A stretch of 64,000 nt of DNA from Diplocarpon mali. Lineage: Eukaryota; Ascomycota; Leotiomycetes; Helotiales; Drepanopezizaceae. The position numbers and the translations under genes are program-made. Below the pieces are notes generated by a model. It did not search any database, had not been told where the DNA came from, and saw only the letters and a program-made list of their open reading frames with translations. Shown here piece after piece: positions 33,015-45,257 of this stretch (within the stretch, counting starts at the first letter, position 1; every line of letters begins with the position of its first letter). The stretch spans positions 1 through 64,000 of the forward strand of contig JAENRP010000162.1 of NCBI GenBank assembly GCA_024741835.1, written 5' to 3'.

Positions 33015-34490
33015 TACAGCATTGATGCGAGACACACTCTCTTACACTTGGTCGAGCTATAGTATAGAATATTGCCTTGTAGAGTGAATTGTGCTTCTCC
33101 TTCTTCTATACCTAGCACAATTACATAGCCGATCCGCGAACTTATAAGTTGGTTGTTGGCGAAAGATCCATTAGCATATGTAAAGAGTTTAGCTTTGCGC
33201 AAATCGATGGCGAGGTAGGTTAGGCCTCTATCGGGGTTGTTTCGTAGCTAGCTAAGTCGCTTATAAGGTTCCTTCGCGTCTTAGATTATTGGATTTTAAT
33301 ACTAGGCAGCAGCCGGTAAATCAAAAGAAGTTTTAATTGATAGATTATGGCTAGATAGGCTCCTTTTGCTCTAGGCTTTAGGTACTATTGCTTATAGTTC
33401 TCTTTAGTAGTATTAATAAGCTCGAGCCTTTAGCCTTGCCCTTTTATTATACATATACTATATTCCTAATCTAGTAAGTAATATAACTATTGAATATAAG
33501 CGATTCAGAGTCTAAGAAGGATTATACTAGTTTAGTAAGGAATCTTACCCTTTTAATCTTGCTATCTTCCTTTTTTAAGAAATCTGATTCGCCGAGTATG
33601 AAAGTATCGTCTGTTTGCATACCTATTATTCCGAAAAGGGTAGAGGTGCTCGAAGTCTATAGCAAATAGGGATTGTAGGTGGAGTTCACTATATTAAGGT
33701 TAGTCCGATAGTGCTTATAGTATATATTAAACTAGCGATTTCCTAATTCTAGAATCCTATAGAGTAGTAAAACTACGTCGAAAACTGTCCTTAAAGGGAA
33801 TAATACTATAACATCTCGCAGTAGAAAGACGAATATATCACGTAGCAACTTCGACGCTTCTTATATATATGCTTAAGTTATATCCCTTCAGCTAAGAATG
33901 CCTACTCTATCCTACTCTTTAAAGTGCTCCTGGATTAATGTCGAAAGGCATACGAAAAGGCGTTGGCTCGCTGCTAGATAGTAGAGGTTAGGTGATTATG
34001 CCTTCCTCCTTTATGCCAGTATCGTTCTAGGCCTATACTATCAATCTCGACTTTTCGAATAGAGAATCTGTTTCCTTTCCTTCAATCTTAATAACTATTT
34101 TTAACTTGAAAATCCTCTTGCCTTTTAGCGCGGGGTCATTTTTATTTATAAGCACGAATACCCCTTGATTTATCAGCCTTTAATACTCCTTAAGGCGAAA
34201 TTGCTTAAAGGGGCGCTCTAAGGTGGTAATCTTGCCTTCTGCCCGCAGCTTTCGCAATAGTTCTTAATCTGTAACTTCCTTCTCTATTAGAAATGCCTTA
34301 AAATGTATAAAGTATAAGCTATTATCTTTAGTAGAGGATATATAGATCTTAGTATTATAGTCGTTATCAATAGTAGGGAGGATAGAAATAGGCTTAATAA
34401 AGGAAACCTCTACTCTTGTCGAGCGCTTGCGGTTAGTAAGTTGCGGCTTAACTAAGCGAGAATGCTCCACTTCTTTGTCAACGTCGGTTG
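33015..34490 (-). mobile_element. Remnant of another Ty1/copia pol (RT and RNase H)
   Basis: The minus strand reads as a degraded copia pol of a different lineage from element C. From about 34480: a pre-RT linker with 'KLRAEGKITT' near 34240, RT with the active-site motif M-Q-T-D-D-T near 33610 (both Asp intact), then RNase H 'YANGSFANNQLISSRIGYVI' near 33170 and 'YYSSTKCKRV' near 33050. The ORF at 33014-33202 is the preserved RNase H end. It breaks off at about 33018, before the usual 'SELYA' helix. No LTRs found. Confidence 0.8.
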
Positions 34491-35792
34491 TATTCTGACC
34501 TATTTCGCTAGTCATTCGGTCCAGTGTAGGGGGAAAAGAACGGGCATGTCGATATATGGGCAGGAAGCTGCATATGCGTAATCTCAACCTCAATCTCATC
34601 TGGAGAGCGTAGCAAGTTCGCCTTGTGTTGGAAAGGATAGCACCCATCCGATGTAAGAAAGATCCCTAGCTGCCACCTTCAGCACGAGGCTGATGCCTGG
34701 CGCTGCAGAGCAACGGACGAAAGTGCAGCGTAACTTTGCAATATTCCGCAGCTAATATTGCCGCCGATGCACTGGATGGAAAATTAGAGGCAGACTTGCT
34801 GCATTCCCGTCGCCGTTCCCAAGAAGGAAGCGAAGAGGATAAAAAATTGAGAGCGCTTATATCGGGGGTCGAGGCATGACTGCATGATCAGCATCGTCCT
34901 TTAGCAAGACCTCGAGGCAATGTACCCAGATTATGCCTTCTGCAAAGAACTGACTCTGATAGATATTGAACCCTTAATATTTGTTCTTAATAGTGCATTA
35001 CCGTGAGAAGCTTGACATTTAGAACGTCCTACCACCCAGCGACTAGATTCCGCCCCCCATGAGACTTGCATGCAAGGCTTTGGCTCGGTACTCAGAGAGA
35101 GTGAGGTGCTCAAGAGCTCTCAGCCGAAATACTAACAAGTCATGATAATTTCTAGAGCTTGAATAGTTTTACAAGCGCTGCTGGTTTCCGACGACATACT
35201 GGATTACCACCAAGGGAAGTTGTCCGGATTGGATCGAAATGGGCATCTGAGAGACGCAGAATCCTCCGGAAAGAAACTGGTACTACGCGGGAGCGGCGTT
35301 GACATGCCGGTGCATGATGTCTCGTCTGGAACTCCTCAAAGTTTGTTCTGCAGTTGAAGTCGGCAGCCCTATTGACATGTCAAAAGTTTTGACTGAGTCA
35401 CCTTCCTGTCGAGCACAGTCTCATACTAATCCGAAAGAAAACCGAAAATATTCTGGCTGGATAGATTATCTAATGTCCCGGGAGTAGATTGTAAATGGAA
35501 TCGGGGTACAGAGAGGCATTCTCAACAATGGACAGGACGAGAACCCGGCTCTTGAATCGACCGAAACTAGACGCAGAACAGGCATTCTGGCCAACTGGTA
35601 CAGATGTGCCAATATCCACAGACCGCTCGCAGTCTTTGGATGATTGAGCATTAACTAGGTATCTTCTGGAAGTGGAGTGGGGTATCTTCAAATAAACGCC
35701 ACTATAAATATCGAGATCATCCGATCACCAACTACAATGCTTTAAGGCCGTATCGTGGGCGTTTTGAGTAACCACAAATCTTCTCGACTTTA
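34491..35792. other. Intergenic, no gene seen
   Basis: Average-GC DNA with scattered ORFs of about 60 codons, none recognisable. Confidence 0.5.
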
Positions 35793-37060
35793 TCAGTCCG
35801 GTTTCTTTTCCAGCCGTTCCTTTCTCTCTTTCCACAAACGCCGGAGCTCGAAGCCCACCTCCACAGCGATCAGGATAATGATGATCCATTCGAGATGGAT
35901 CCCATGCTTCTCACTCATCGTCTGTCGGAGAATGCTTGCGATCTCTTGGGCGTAGTCCATCTTCTCGTTCAACGCCTTGATCCGTACCCCGACATCAAGA
36001 GCTCTCCCAACTTGGTCGTAGTATCCCTCCAGTCCCAGCTCATGTCTGCTATCCCAAAATAGGTCAGGCAGCGAGTCTGTGAGTTCGGAATAATGGTTCA
36101 GCTGTGCCCTAAGCTCCAGCAATTCTCCAGTCTTCTGCAACATGAAACTTCTATTGAATGGGAGCTTCGCTCCGCGGGAAAGTATGGTAGGGATTGTCCG
36201 AGTGGATTCAAAGTATTTGCTCAACATTGTCTCCAGTACAGCAAGCTTTGTCGACCGAGCAAGGCCTGAAGAGAAAGCAATCTTTGCGAGGGTCGTGTCG
36301 ACTCGAGAGCTGTGGCCCGTTAGCAGAGAGCTTTCATAGGTAACCGCGAGACGAACTCAGTGCTGTCTCCCTGGGAAGCAGACTTTGTTCCTAGAATGAT
36401 AACATCTCCTTTGACAGTACTGTGTTCCCGTTTGGGATCTTCTGCATATTCCAGATCTTCTAGTTCCGTCTGTCCCATGTGCGAAGTCACTGCAGCTGGT
36501 AACAGAGTCTTCGTTGCTAGATCCGATACTACGTCTTCTGGCAGACACCATGCCACTACCGATCCAGACGGAAAGACAAAAATATCTCCATTATTGACTC
36601 CGCGGGTGTGTATAACCTGGTCCATCTCGAAGCCCGTCGCGTCGGGATCAATTGGGAAGCCATGCGATCGCAGGATCCGCACCACAGCATCCATATCGAA
36701 TTGATCTGCCACTGAAATTGCCGTGACTCTATTGCTTCCGCCGGCTGCCACTACATCGTGGCGTTTAGTGGCGCTCTCCCGCGACCTCTGTGCTTCAGCG
36801 GCTACTCTTCTGAGAGACGTCTTTCCAGCAGGAGACCTTACGTGCTTCCTTTTCTGCGCTTGCGGCAGGTTTATCGCTGTCTCTGGATCCGAAAAGCCGT
36901 GTTGCTGTAGATTCGAATTGGAAGAGAAAAAATTGCGCTTGCGTGGAGCTTGTCCTGCCGCGGTGGCATGCAGATACCTAAGCGGTTCCGGTCGTAGATT
37001 GCCATCTGTGAGAATTCGCCGGAATTGAGGAGCACCAAGAGGTCGGCCAAAGCTCTGCAT
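35793..37060 (-). CDS. RMND1/DUF155-family mitochondrial membrane protein
   Basis: Belongs to the family of yeast Rmd1/Mrx10 and human RMND1, whose mitochondrial members support mitochondrial translation. Exons (minus) 37060-36357 and 36309-35793 give 406 aa. The 47-bp intron (GTTCGT..CACAG, branch-like GCTAAC) is the only option that keeps frame with a reasonable length; its 5' site is weak. The N-terminus is basic and could be a mitochondrial presequence. The DUF155 core spans about 150-385: 'GDIFVFPSGSVVAW', 'ELEDLEYAEDP', 'KGDVIILGT', 'LAKIAFSSGLARSTKL', 'FMLQKTGELLELR', 'PDLFWD', 'GYYDQVGRALDV'. A C-terminal transmembrane helix (EWIIIILIAVEVGFEL) follows, as in the family. The gene is divergent from VPS41 with 217 bp between starts. 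Confidence 0.88.
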
Positions 37061-37277
37061 AGTCCCAGCACAGATCCAAGGGCCGTGAGCTGTCCGCGGC
37101 AGACTGTCGTTAGGATAAATTTATCATGGTGTCGGTGATTAAACTTCACTTATACAGTGCGGCCGAGGCCAAGCTTTCAACAGCTACGTGCTCGGCTAAA
37201 CTCAAGCTCCAAATCGACGTCGTCGACCATCGGCCCCCTGCACCAAACACCAGATGTGACCAGCAGAGCGCGCCGCC
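37061..37277. promoter_or_regulatory. Shared divergent promoter region (RMND1-type gene / VPS41)
   Basis: 217 bp separate the two start codons on opposite strands, so both promoters and 5' UTRs must share this interval or overlap the genes. No clear TATA box. Confidence 0.55.
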
Positions 37278-40200
37278 ATGGCCGAAGAATCTAATGATCA
37301 GGGCGACACCAAAACCTCAGGAGAGGAGGAGGAAAGTCGCGATAAAGGGGAGACTTCGGACGAGGAAGGGACTGCAGATGAGAGCGACGAGGACAGCGGG
37401 GACGAGGACGACGATGAAGAAGAGCCGAAGCTGAAATATGCGCGACTGACGAGTCACTTGGCACCGGTGTACCGAAATGGAGATGCTACGAGTAGTTTCA
37501 TGGTGGCGGGAGACAAGATGGTGCGTCCAGGGCTAAAGGCGTACGGGAATTGTGCTGAACAATTTACAGATTATTGGAACACACAATGGAAATATTGTAA
37601 GTCGACTGATTGATGAGAGCTTGTATTGAACAGGATGTACTGAGAGTCCGCGAAGCATGTACTGTCGTTGCCGACCTTTCAGCCCTTACGCGCATACCGT
37701 GCTCATACCGCGTCAACCTCCAGCATATCTATATCTCCATTCCCTCTACCAAGAGCCAGTGCCGTACCAGAGGCAGTTACTAGAATCGCTTCTCAGGGTC
37801 AAACACCCAAAAGAGCTCCGTCCATGACATCTGAGGCATCGGCGGCCATGCCTCGTACGCCCCGCATACCACACGTTATTTCCAACACCCCCTCGAATGC
37901 GATATATATTGCAACCTCCTCGATTGATGGGAATGTCTGCGTTCAGTCTCTGGTAGATGTCAAGGATGTCCAGCTCCGGAACTTCGGGAGACCAGTGCAA
38001 GCCGTAGCTATCTCGCCCGACTACAAGAACGACAGGACGTATGTTTCTGGCGGCCTGGCAGGCAACCTGGTGTTGACAGTAGGTGGCAAAGCTGGAGCTT
38101 CGCAGTCTACAACCACCGGAACAGCTGCCGCTACGGCATCGGGCTGGCTTGGCGCTATTGGAATTGGTGGAAATACTGGCAAAGACACCGTCCTACACTC
38201 GGGGGAGGGTACCATCAGTACAATCAAATGGTCGCTGTCTGGAAAGTACGTTGTATGGATCAACGAACATGGCGTAAAAATCATGCGGACGCATCTGCAC
38301 CTGGAAAGTGCAGATCTCGAGTCGGCTTGGAAACGGATTGGTCACGTCGACCGACCCCAAGATAATGGATGGGAGGAGATGGCGGGTGTTTGGAAAGGAC
38401 GCGCTGAGTGGATCGATGAGAAGAGTCTTGAGAACGACGAAGACGACAAAGCTCGAGAAAACTCTGTTTCCTCGCCAGCAACGGCGAAACTGAGGCAGCA
38501 AGGTTCGAGCAACGGCCAGCGAATCGAGAAACTCGTGGTTGGCTGGGGCGGTACGGTCTGGATCATCAATGTTCATCCTGGAGGTGTTGGCATTGGCAAA
38601 CATATCGGGGAAAGATCGGTCGGCAAACCGGAGATCATCAAGATGTGAGTGACAGCCTGTGAACCACCTCCCAAGCTGACCCTTTAGTCTACGCATGGAC
38701 TGCATTATTTCTGGATTGTCTTTGTATACCCCAACTCTGCTAGTTGTACTTGCTTACATTACACCGGATGAGAATAAGGACGAGGCCCCGAAAGGTCACA
38801 AATCCAAAACATCACCGGCATCTTCGAGTAGCGAGCCTCGGGGCGGGATCCGCCGTCGGCAAAATGCGAAATCGCCTGAGTTGCGTCTCATAGATTTGAA
38901 TTCATCCCAAGAGGTTGACACGGATACTCTCACTGTCAGCCGATTTGAAAGATTGTCGGCAACAGATTATCACCTGGGCGTATTGCCAGCCGCACGCGCC
39001 ATAACGGTTGCTCCGTCATCCCGCGGCACCTTGGAAGCCTTAGCTGGTATGGGTAGTGGGATGTGGAACGCGACGATTAGCGCGACTACACTGCTCAATT
39101 CGGGAGCAAGTACTCGTAGTAGTGGGAGCAAAGAATCTGAGACCAAGCAGAGCGTTGCAAGCAGTTCTCGGGGCAAGCCAGGCCAACAGAGTCCATCCAC
39201 ACATCCGCATATTGCTGCGCCAGGGATGAAAATTTTCATTCACAGTCCCTACGACTGTATACTTTCGACGAAGAGAGATCTTTCTGACCATCTCTCGTGG
39301 CTGCTGGAGCATGGTAAGAATCAGGAGGCATGGGTATTGATAGATGAGCATCCCGAAGTCATTTCAGCGTCTCCAGAGAAGCTTGTCGAGATAGGTCCTG
39401 GTATACCTGACAAGAACCAGCAGACGAGTGATGATTTCTATGATGACGCGTCGACCGTTGATTCTGCGAGCAAGTTGATTAACTCTTCTGTCGAGAAAGA
39501 GAAACGGCGTATTGGGGAGCTTTGGATCCAGGAACTGATCAAGGCTGGCGATTGGGTTACTGCTGGCAGAGTATGCGGGAGGGTGCTTGGCACTGCACAG
39601 CAATGGGAGGAGTATGTTTACACGTTTGTCGGTGCTGGCAAGTTTGACGAGATTACCAACTATATACCAACCATACAGATGCACCCACCTTTGAAGTCGG
39701 AGATCTTTGAGGTCATCTTGGGTCATTACGCTGCCCGCAATCGACCCAGGATAAGAGAGCTGCTAGATCAATGGCCACTTGATTTGTTCGACATCAAGAG
39801 CGTCACGACAGTACTCGAGAACCAGCTCAAATACCGCGATGTTCGCGAAGACAGTGTCGAAGACGGCGAAGTCGGTAGAGACTGGCGAATTGTCATGGAA
39901 AGCCTAGGGAAGCTTCATGTCGCTGCTGGCCGTCTGCGCGAAGCGTTGAAATGCTACATAAAGTTACAAGATGCCGACACGGCCATGGCGCTGATCAGGG
40001 AGTACCATCTGGTCGATGCTGTTGCTGACAATATTCCGGGATTGATCATGCTTCGCGTTTCGAAGGAGCAGAAACGCAGTGCTTCTATAGCAGAACTTCG
40101 CGAGCTGACGTCGGAAGCCATCACGTTACTTGTCGACGAGGCCCAACATGGTCTTGTCAGCCCACAGGTCGTGGTGGACCAGCTGCAACAGAAGAAAATG

Positions 40201-41280
40201 CCCCTCTACTTGTACTTCTATGTCAGCTCACTCTGGAGAGGAGATGGTATTGAAGAACATCAAGGCGAGACTCGAGAGAGGCTTGTATCGGAGAGTAAAT
40301 CTTTGGTCGACGACCTTGCCGATCTCGCCGTGCACCTCTTCGCTCTGTATGACCGCGATTTGTTGATGGACTTCCTCAAGTCATCTACTTACTACTCGTT
40401 TGAAACGGTAAGGTCCAAGCTGCCTCCTGCTCGGCACGCTGCTGACGAATGGTAGGCTACCCAAGAATGCAAAGATCGGGATTTTATCCCGGAACTCGTC
40501 TATCTCTACTCCAAAACAGGCCAACCAAAACGCGCCCTTTATCTAATTATCGAACGCCTCCGCGATGTCTCTCAGGCCATCTCCTTCTGCAAAGCCCAAG
40601 ATGACATTGACCTCTGGGACACCCTCCTTGACTATTCCATGGACAAACCTCGGTTCATCTGTGGTCTGCTCGAAGAAGTCGGCACGGCCATCGACCCCAT
40701 CACCCTTGTACGGCGCATCCCCGAAGGCCTGGAGATTGAAGGCCTGCGCGAAGGTCTCTCGCGCATGATTAAGGAATACGAAATCCAGTACAGTATCTCC
40801 ACGGGCGTAGCCCGTGTCCTTCGCGGCGAAGTGGCCCTCGCCCAGACCACCCTCCGCTCTGGACAACGCAAGGGTGTCAAATTCGACGTCGTGCACAAGG
40901 CCAACGACCATCTCGACGTCGAAGCTTCCGATGTCCCGACGAAGACTGCCGGGGCCGCCGTTTCGGAAGTCGCGCGCGATTTCACCGAGAACGCAACGAC
41001 TCCCGCACCTCCTGAACCGGGCCACTGTGTCGGCTGCCATGAATCCTTCTCCGATCACGAGACGGAGACAATGGTGGGCTTCGCCTGTGGCCACGTCTTT
41101 CATCTGAGCCACCTGCTGAGCTTTCGCGAGGAGAGACCGGAGACGCCGCCAGAGGTCGAGCTGGACGAGAACGGGGACTGGAAGGAGGGGAATACGCACA
41201 GCGTCGGGGCCAAGGTCACGCACGCCCGGCTGCTCCGGGATAAGATTCGGGATGGGTGTCCGGTTTGCTTTAGGGGGTAA
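37278..41280 (+). CDS. vps41: Vacuolar sorting protein 41, HOPS subunit
   Basis: HOPS tethering subunit for fusion at the vacuole and for the AP-3 pathway. Exons 37278-37520, 37570-37596, 37656-38644, 38688-40407 and 40456-41280 give 1,267 aa. Introns of 49, 59, 43 and 48 bp are GT-AG; exon 2 is only 27 nt (IIGTHNGNI), needed to restore the first propeller blade 'DKMIIGTHNGNIHVLSLP'. Layout: acidic N-terminus (1-50), WD40-like propeller to about residue 600, clathrin-heavy-chain repeat region (about 650-1000, e.g. 'LWIQELIKAGDW', 'CYIKLQDADTAMALI', 'GLLEEVGTAIDP'), C-terminal RING-H2 (about 1183-1265: CVGCHES, CGHVFHLSHL, GCPVC). Two long Ser/Gly-rich insertions interrupt the propeller. The length suits fungal Vps41. 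Confidence 0.94.
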
Positions 41281-42987
41281 AGAGTCGTTGTCGGAGCTGC
41301 TTGGGCGCGTGGGTTGGGGTGAACAGCATATGGGAATGGGGCATAGCATATATCCAATCTGAATTTTCGCTGCATAGTTAGTGGGCAGTATATGGCATGG
41401 CTGAGTCGCGATGAGCGTCGTGCTTTATTAGCTCTTATCCTCATTCCTCATTTCATCCTCATGTGCGGGCCCCGACCGGCTACTAACCAGGCTTCGACAC
41501 AGCCAGCAGAATGGCGATTCGAAGGGTTAGGCCGAGATAAATGGTTCCGGCGATAGAGTGTATATATATATATACGTCAAAGCCTGAGATCCAGATATTC
41601 TGAAGATAAATTACCAAGACTGGTCCAAGATCCGAAAACACAGAGCCGGGCGTGGATAGGCTCGGGCATACCCGTGGGCTTTCGCCGGGTGGGTACCCAG
41701 ACACCAGACCTCTGCTCAGGGAATACCTTGCCGAGAGAATATATGGATACGAAGTACCAGGCCCGTTGGGTATTTGTATTCGAATATCCAACGGTGGGAC
41801 ACGCACCCGGGCATAGGAAAGTTTTAAGCGGGGAGGGTAGCTAATTCTTCCTCCGCGAGGCGGGTCATCGTCAAAAAAAGGAGGAGGGGGGGGGGGGGCT
41901 CGCCTAACGAAGCGAGAACTCACTCCCGTCGGGTTTGTTTTTGGATGATAACACGGCCCCGTTTTTTCTTCAACGAAAGACGGAAAAGCAAAAGGAGAGG
42001 ACAGAAGAGAAGAGAAGAGGAGGAGATGGTAGGTTGGCGGTGCGTCTTGTATCTTCCTTGCCATTCACGTCAGATATGCCCCCGCGTGTCATGTCAGCTC
42101 TCTCGTGTGCCCAGGCTCCTTGGCTATACAGAGGCAACCTACACACCCGTACCGTCTTTCGCATCACGTGAGAGGGCCGCAGCGGCTGACTCAGCCCCCT
42201 TGCCCTCGCTACTGACTGACTCATCAACAACCCATCCATCCATCCATTCTCCATCTGCAGACCAGCGCGCCGGATATCACATCAGCACGGTGCTCGCGGT
42301 CGTGCTCGTGCTCGCCTCGGCCGGCTGAGCTGGCTCGACTCTGGGCGTTAATGGTGTACTTCGGCAGATGGAGATCCAGAGCTAGAAATAGCAATCGAGA
42401 TGGAAATAGGAACATCCGCTGGGTCGGTAGCGGAAATAGCTCCGGCATGGTACTCTACGGTATGGTACTCTACGGTACGGTATTCGCCGAGTGGGTGGAG
42501 GCCCGGGGATGTATATTGGGGGGTTATGGAGGAAGGTCTGGGAGGTAGGAGGAGGGCTTTATATAGTCTCTCGTAGGACTTTTGTCCAGTGTAGGAATTT
42601 TCGTCGCAGCAGGCATAAGCGGAGAGGCAGAGGGGCAGAGTTGTTTATATAGATAGACACACAAATCTACCTACGCACCTGTATCGTCGCTGACGAGAGA
42701 TGAGTAATCGCGCTCTGCGTCTCTCAGCTTCTTTTGATTCGTAAGAGGTAAGCTTGAGGCGTCGACGCTGTGTACCTGTCAGCTGTATACGTATTTGCGT
42801 ATATATCAAAGTGGGTGTTGGAGAAATATGATTATCGTACGTAAACAAACTGGATTTAGCCGAGTAGATGCCCAGCCCCGCCTAGCTGTTAGCTTGTTTG
42901 CTTGTTTGCTTGTTAGTTTGTTACCTAGCTATTTACTCTAATATTGAATAAGGTTTGTCTGAGTAAGGCACTCTCACCCGGGTCGAT

Positions 42988-43026
<39 letters not shown>
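42988..43026 (+). repeat. Short tandem repeat, GGGATACG x ~5
   Basis: Five consecutive near-perfect copies of the octamer GGGATACG. Confidence 0.9.
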
Positions 43027-43027
<1 letters not shown>

Positions 43028-43284
43028 TACATGGGTCTGCCCACGCCGCCGCCCAACTCTGCTTATGACCTTGTCAGCCCGGGCGGATGCAAGCGAGCGA
43101 GGCGTCTTCTTGCGCAGCGCAGTTGTGGTGCGTTGTGTTGTGATATAAGACAGTCCCCGTCGCCTGGTTTTTGTTTACTTGCGATTATTCTGCGATTTCG
43201 GTTTGACACAGTCAATTGGGTGGCTGTTTTGTCGTGCTGCGCGGATCTGGGTCTTCTTTCTTAGACACCTTCTCATACGCATCT

Positions 43285-43415
43285 TCCGGCTGGCTTTCTG
43301 TCTGGCTTTCTGTTTAGCTTTCTGTCTAGCTTTCTGTCTAGCTTTCTGTCTAGCTTTCTGTCTGGCTTTCTGTCTGGCTCTCTGTCTGGCTTTCTATCTG
43401 GCCTTCTGTCTGGCT
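43285..43415 (+). repeat. 12-bp minisatellite (TGGCTTTCTGTC), about 11 copies
   Basis: Perfect to near-perfect 12-bp units with variants TAGCTTTCTGTC and TGGCTCTCTGTC. Being a multiple of three it gives a spurious LAFC-repeat ORF. It lies 70-200 bp before the start of the hydrolase-like gene. Confidence 0.92.
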
Positions 43416-43485
43416 TCCCCGTCTGCATCTCCATCTTCACGTCTCGCACTGTTTACCTTGCAGGCGCCGCGAGATCGCCTCCAAG

Positions 43486-45257
43486 ATGCCCCCTCCCAAG
43501 CAGATCAGGTTCTACGGCTCGCAGGTCGGCAGCAGCTCGACCGTACCGCATCCCTACACCGGCTCGCCGCTCGCGCTGCTGCGACAGGACATCGTGTCCG
43601 CGCTCCAGTTGATCCCCTTCTTGCCATCCGCCATCTTCCCCCTCACGCCCTTCAGGTCGGGGCGCCTCTGCGAGCTCTACCCCTCGCCCGCCAACCTCCA
43701 CGACATGTTCCTGCACGGGATCCTCATCGGCATGCAGGTCCCCTTCGTGCTGAGCGTGCCCTTCTGGATCCTGCTCCCGGTGTGGTGGGTTGGGCTTGGG
43801 GTCGTTGTCTTCATCGCGCTGAACGAGAGTATCTGCTATCTGCTGAACGGAAAGGAGCTGGAGCTCAAGAGCAACCCCGACTATGCTGAGCAGCGGGGGC
43901 ACGAGCATGAGCAGTGGATTTTCTTGAACGGCGTGGCGGTGGGGTATGTATCTCCCTCGCGTATCCCGGCTTCGCTCGATCGTGACAATATCGCAGGCGG
44001 AACTGGTTGCAGAACACCGTCGACCGGCTGGCCCTCACGTTCGGCCGTCCTGTGCTCGGAGTCCATAACAAGACGTACTCTCCCCTCATCTCCCCCCCCG
44101 AAGGCCAACTGAAGACTGACCCGCTCAGCAATGGCATAGTCTTCGATGTCCTCCAGTGTCTCATTCAACGCAACTTCACCTACGCAACCCAAGACGTGCG
44201 GGACTGCTACCGGATCGTCAAGTCCACCCTCTACCAACCGCATCTGACCAAGGTCGTCTTCATCCTGCACTCCCAGGGCGGGATCGAAGGCGGCCTGATC
44301 ATTGACTGGCTTCTGCAAGAGTTGCCTCAAGACCTGCTCGCCAAACTCGAGGTCTACACCTTTGGCAATGCTGCCAATCACTTCAACAACCCGCATCTCC
44401 ACCTCTTGTCTCAGCATGCGGCTCGCCGACACCCCAGCGTGCCTGCGACGACCAGAACGACGACGAGTGTGCACTATCACGGTCCCATGGCGGATCCGCC
44501 CGCGCAGCACAACGAGAACGGGCGTACCGTGATCCCGCCAACAACCCACTCCAAGATCTCACGTCAGGAGTCGACGTCCGGCAAGACGATCCGGTACATC
44601 GAGCACTACGCGCACACCACGGACTTCGTCGCCCGCTGGGGCGTGTTGCACTTCACGACGAGCTTCTCCCTCGCGCCCACCGCGCCCCGGTTCATGGGCC
44701 GCGTCTTCGAGAGAGCCGGGCAAGGGCACCAGATGGTTCAGCACTATCTCGACTCCATGTTCCCCCTCAAGCGCGCTCCTCCCCCGGCCCCCGCGCCCCT
44801 CCCCCGCGCGCGGGTCTCACGCCTGGCATTCTGGCGCGCGGAGCCTCCTCTCGGCGGCATCGGCAACTCGGGCTTCCTCGGCTGCGACGACGACGACGAC
44901 GCCGGCAACGAGTTCATGGGCGCCGCGCTCGAGCGCGGCGCGAGCGACGACGAGCGCGAGGGCCTCGAGACGTCGTACCTCGGTACGCACGGCGCGCCGC
45001 TGGATGACGCGGAGAAGGAGGTCCTCGTGCGGGACATGAGCCCCATCAGCCCGGGCACGAGGGAGCGGTTCGGCTTGGGCCTGACGTCGGCGGCCAAGGA
45101 GACCGGCGCGTCGGCGAGCGGACGGGGAGAGGATGGGGGCGAGGCGAGGATGAGCTTTCGAGTAAAGGATCTGAGTCGCTTGTGGCTCTACCGAAACGGA
45201 CGGAGTCCGAAGTCTGACGAGACCGACGCGGCGATCTTGAGGATGGCGACCATCTAG
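43486..45257 (+). CDS. Membrane-associated alpha/beta-hydrolase-like protein
   Basis: Exons 43486-43943, 43997-44074 and 44129-45257 give 554 aa. Intron 1 (53 bp, GTATGT..CGCAG) restores 'AVGRNWLQNTVDRLA'; intron 2 (54 bp, GTACTC..CTCAG) restores 'VHNKTNGIVFDVLQ'. Intron 2 is a multiple of three without stops, so retention would also give an open product. Hydrophobic segments about residues 85-130 predict membrane insertion. A nucleophile-elbow-like L-H-S-Q-G-G has Ser227, but the first Gly of G-x-S-x-G is Leu. A later conserved stretch reads 'IEHYAHTTDFVARWGVLHFT', with possible catalytic Asp and His. The C-terminal 150 residues are low-complexity and acidic. It resembles fungus-specific uncharacterised proteins with a lipase-like fold; substrate unknown. 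Confidence 0.8.

Larger units (their letters stand above)
41281..43485. other. Long intergenic region upstream of the hydrolase-like gene
   Basis: No gene recognised. It holds a poly-G run near 41890, CCAT repeats near 42230, duplicated ATGGTACTCTACGGT (about 42447-42478), an 8-bp repeat (42988-43026) and a 12-bp minisatellite (43285-43415). CT-rich tracts just before 43486 and a TTGCAG at about 43460 suggest a 5' UTR, possibly with an intron. Confidence 0.5.
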
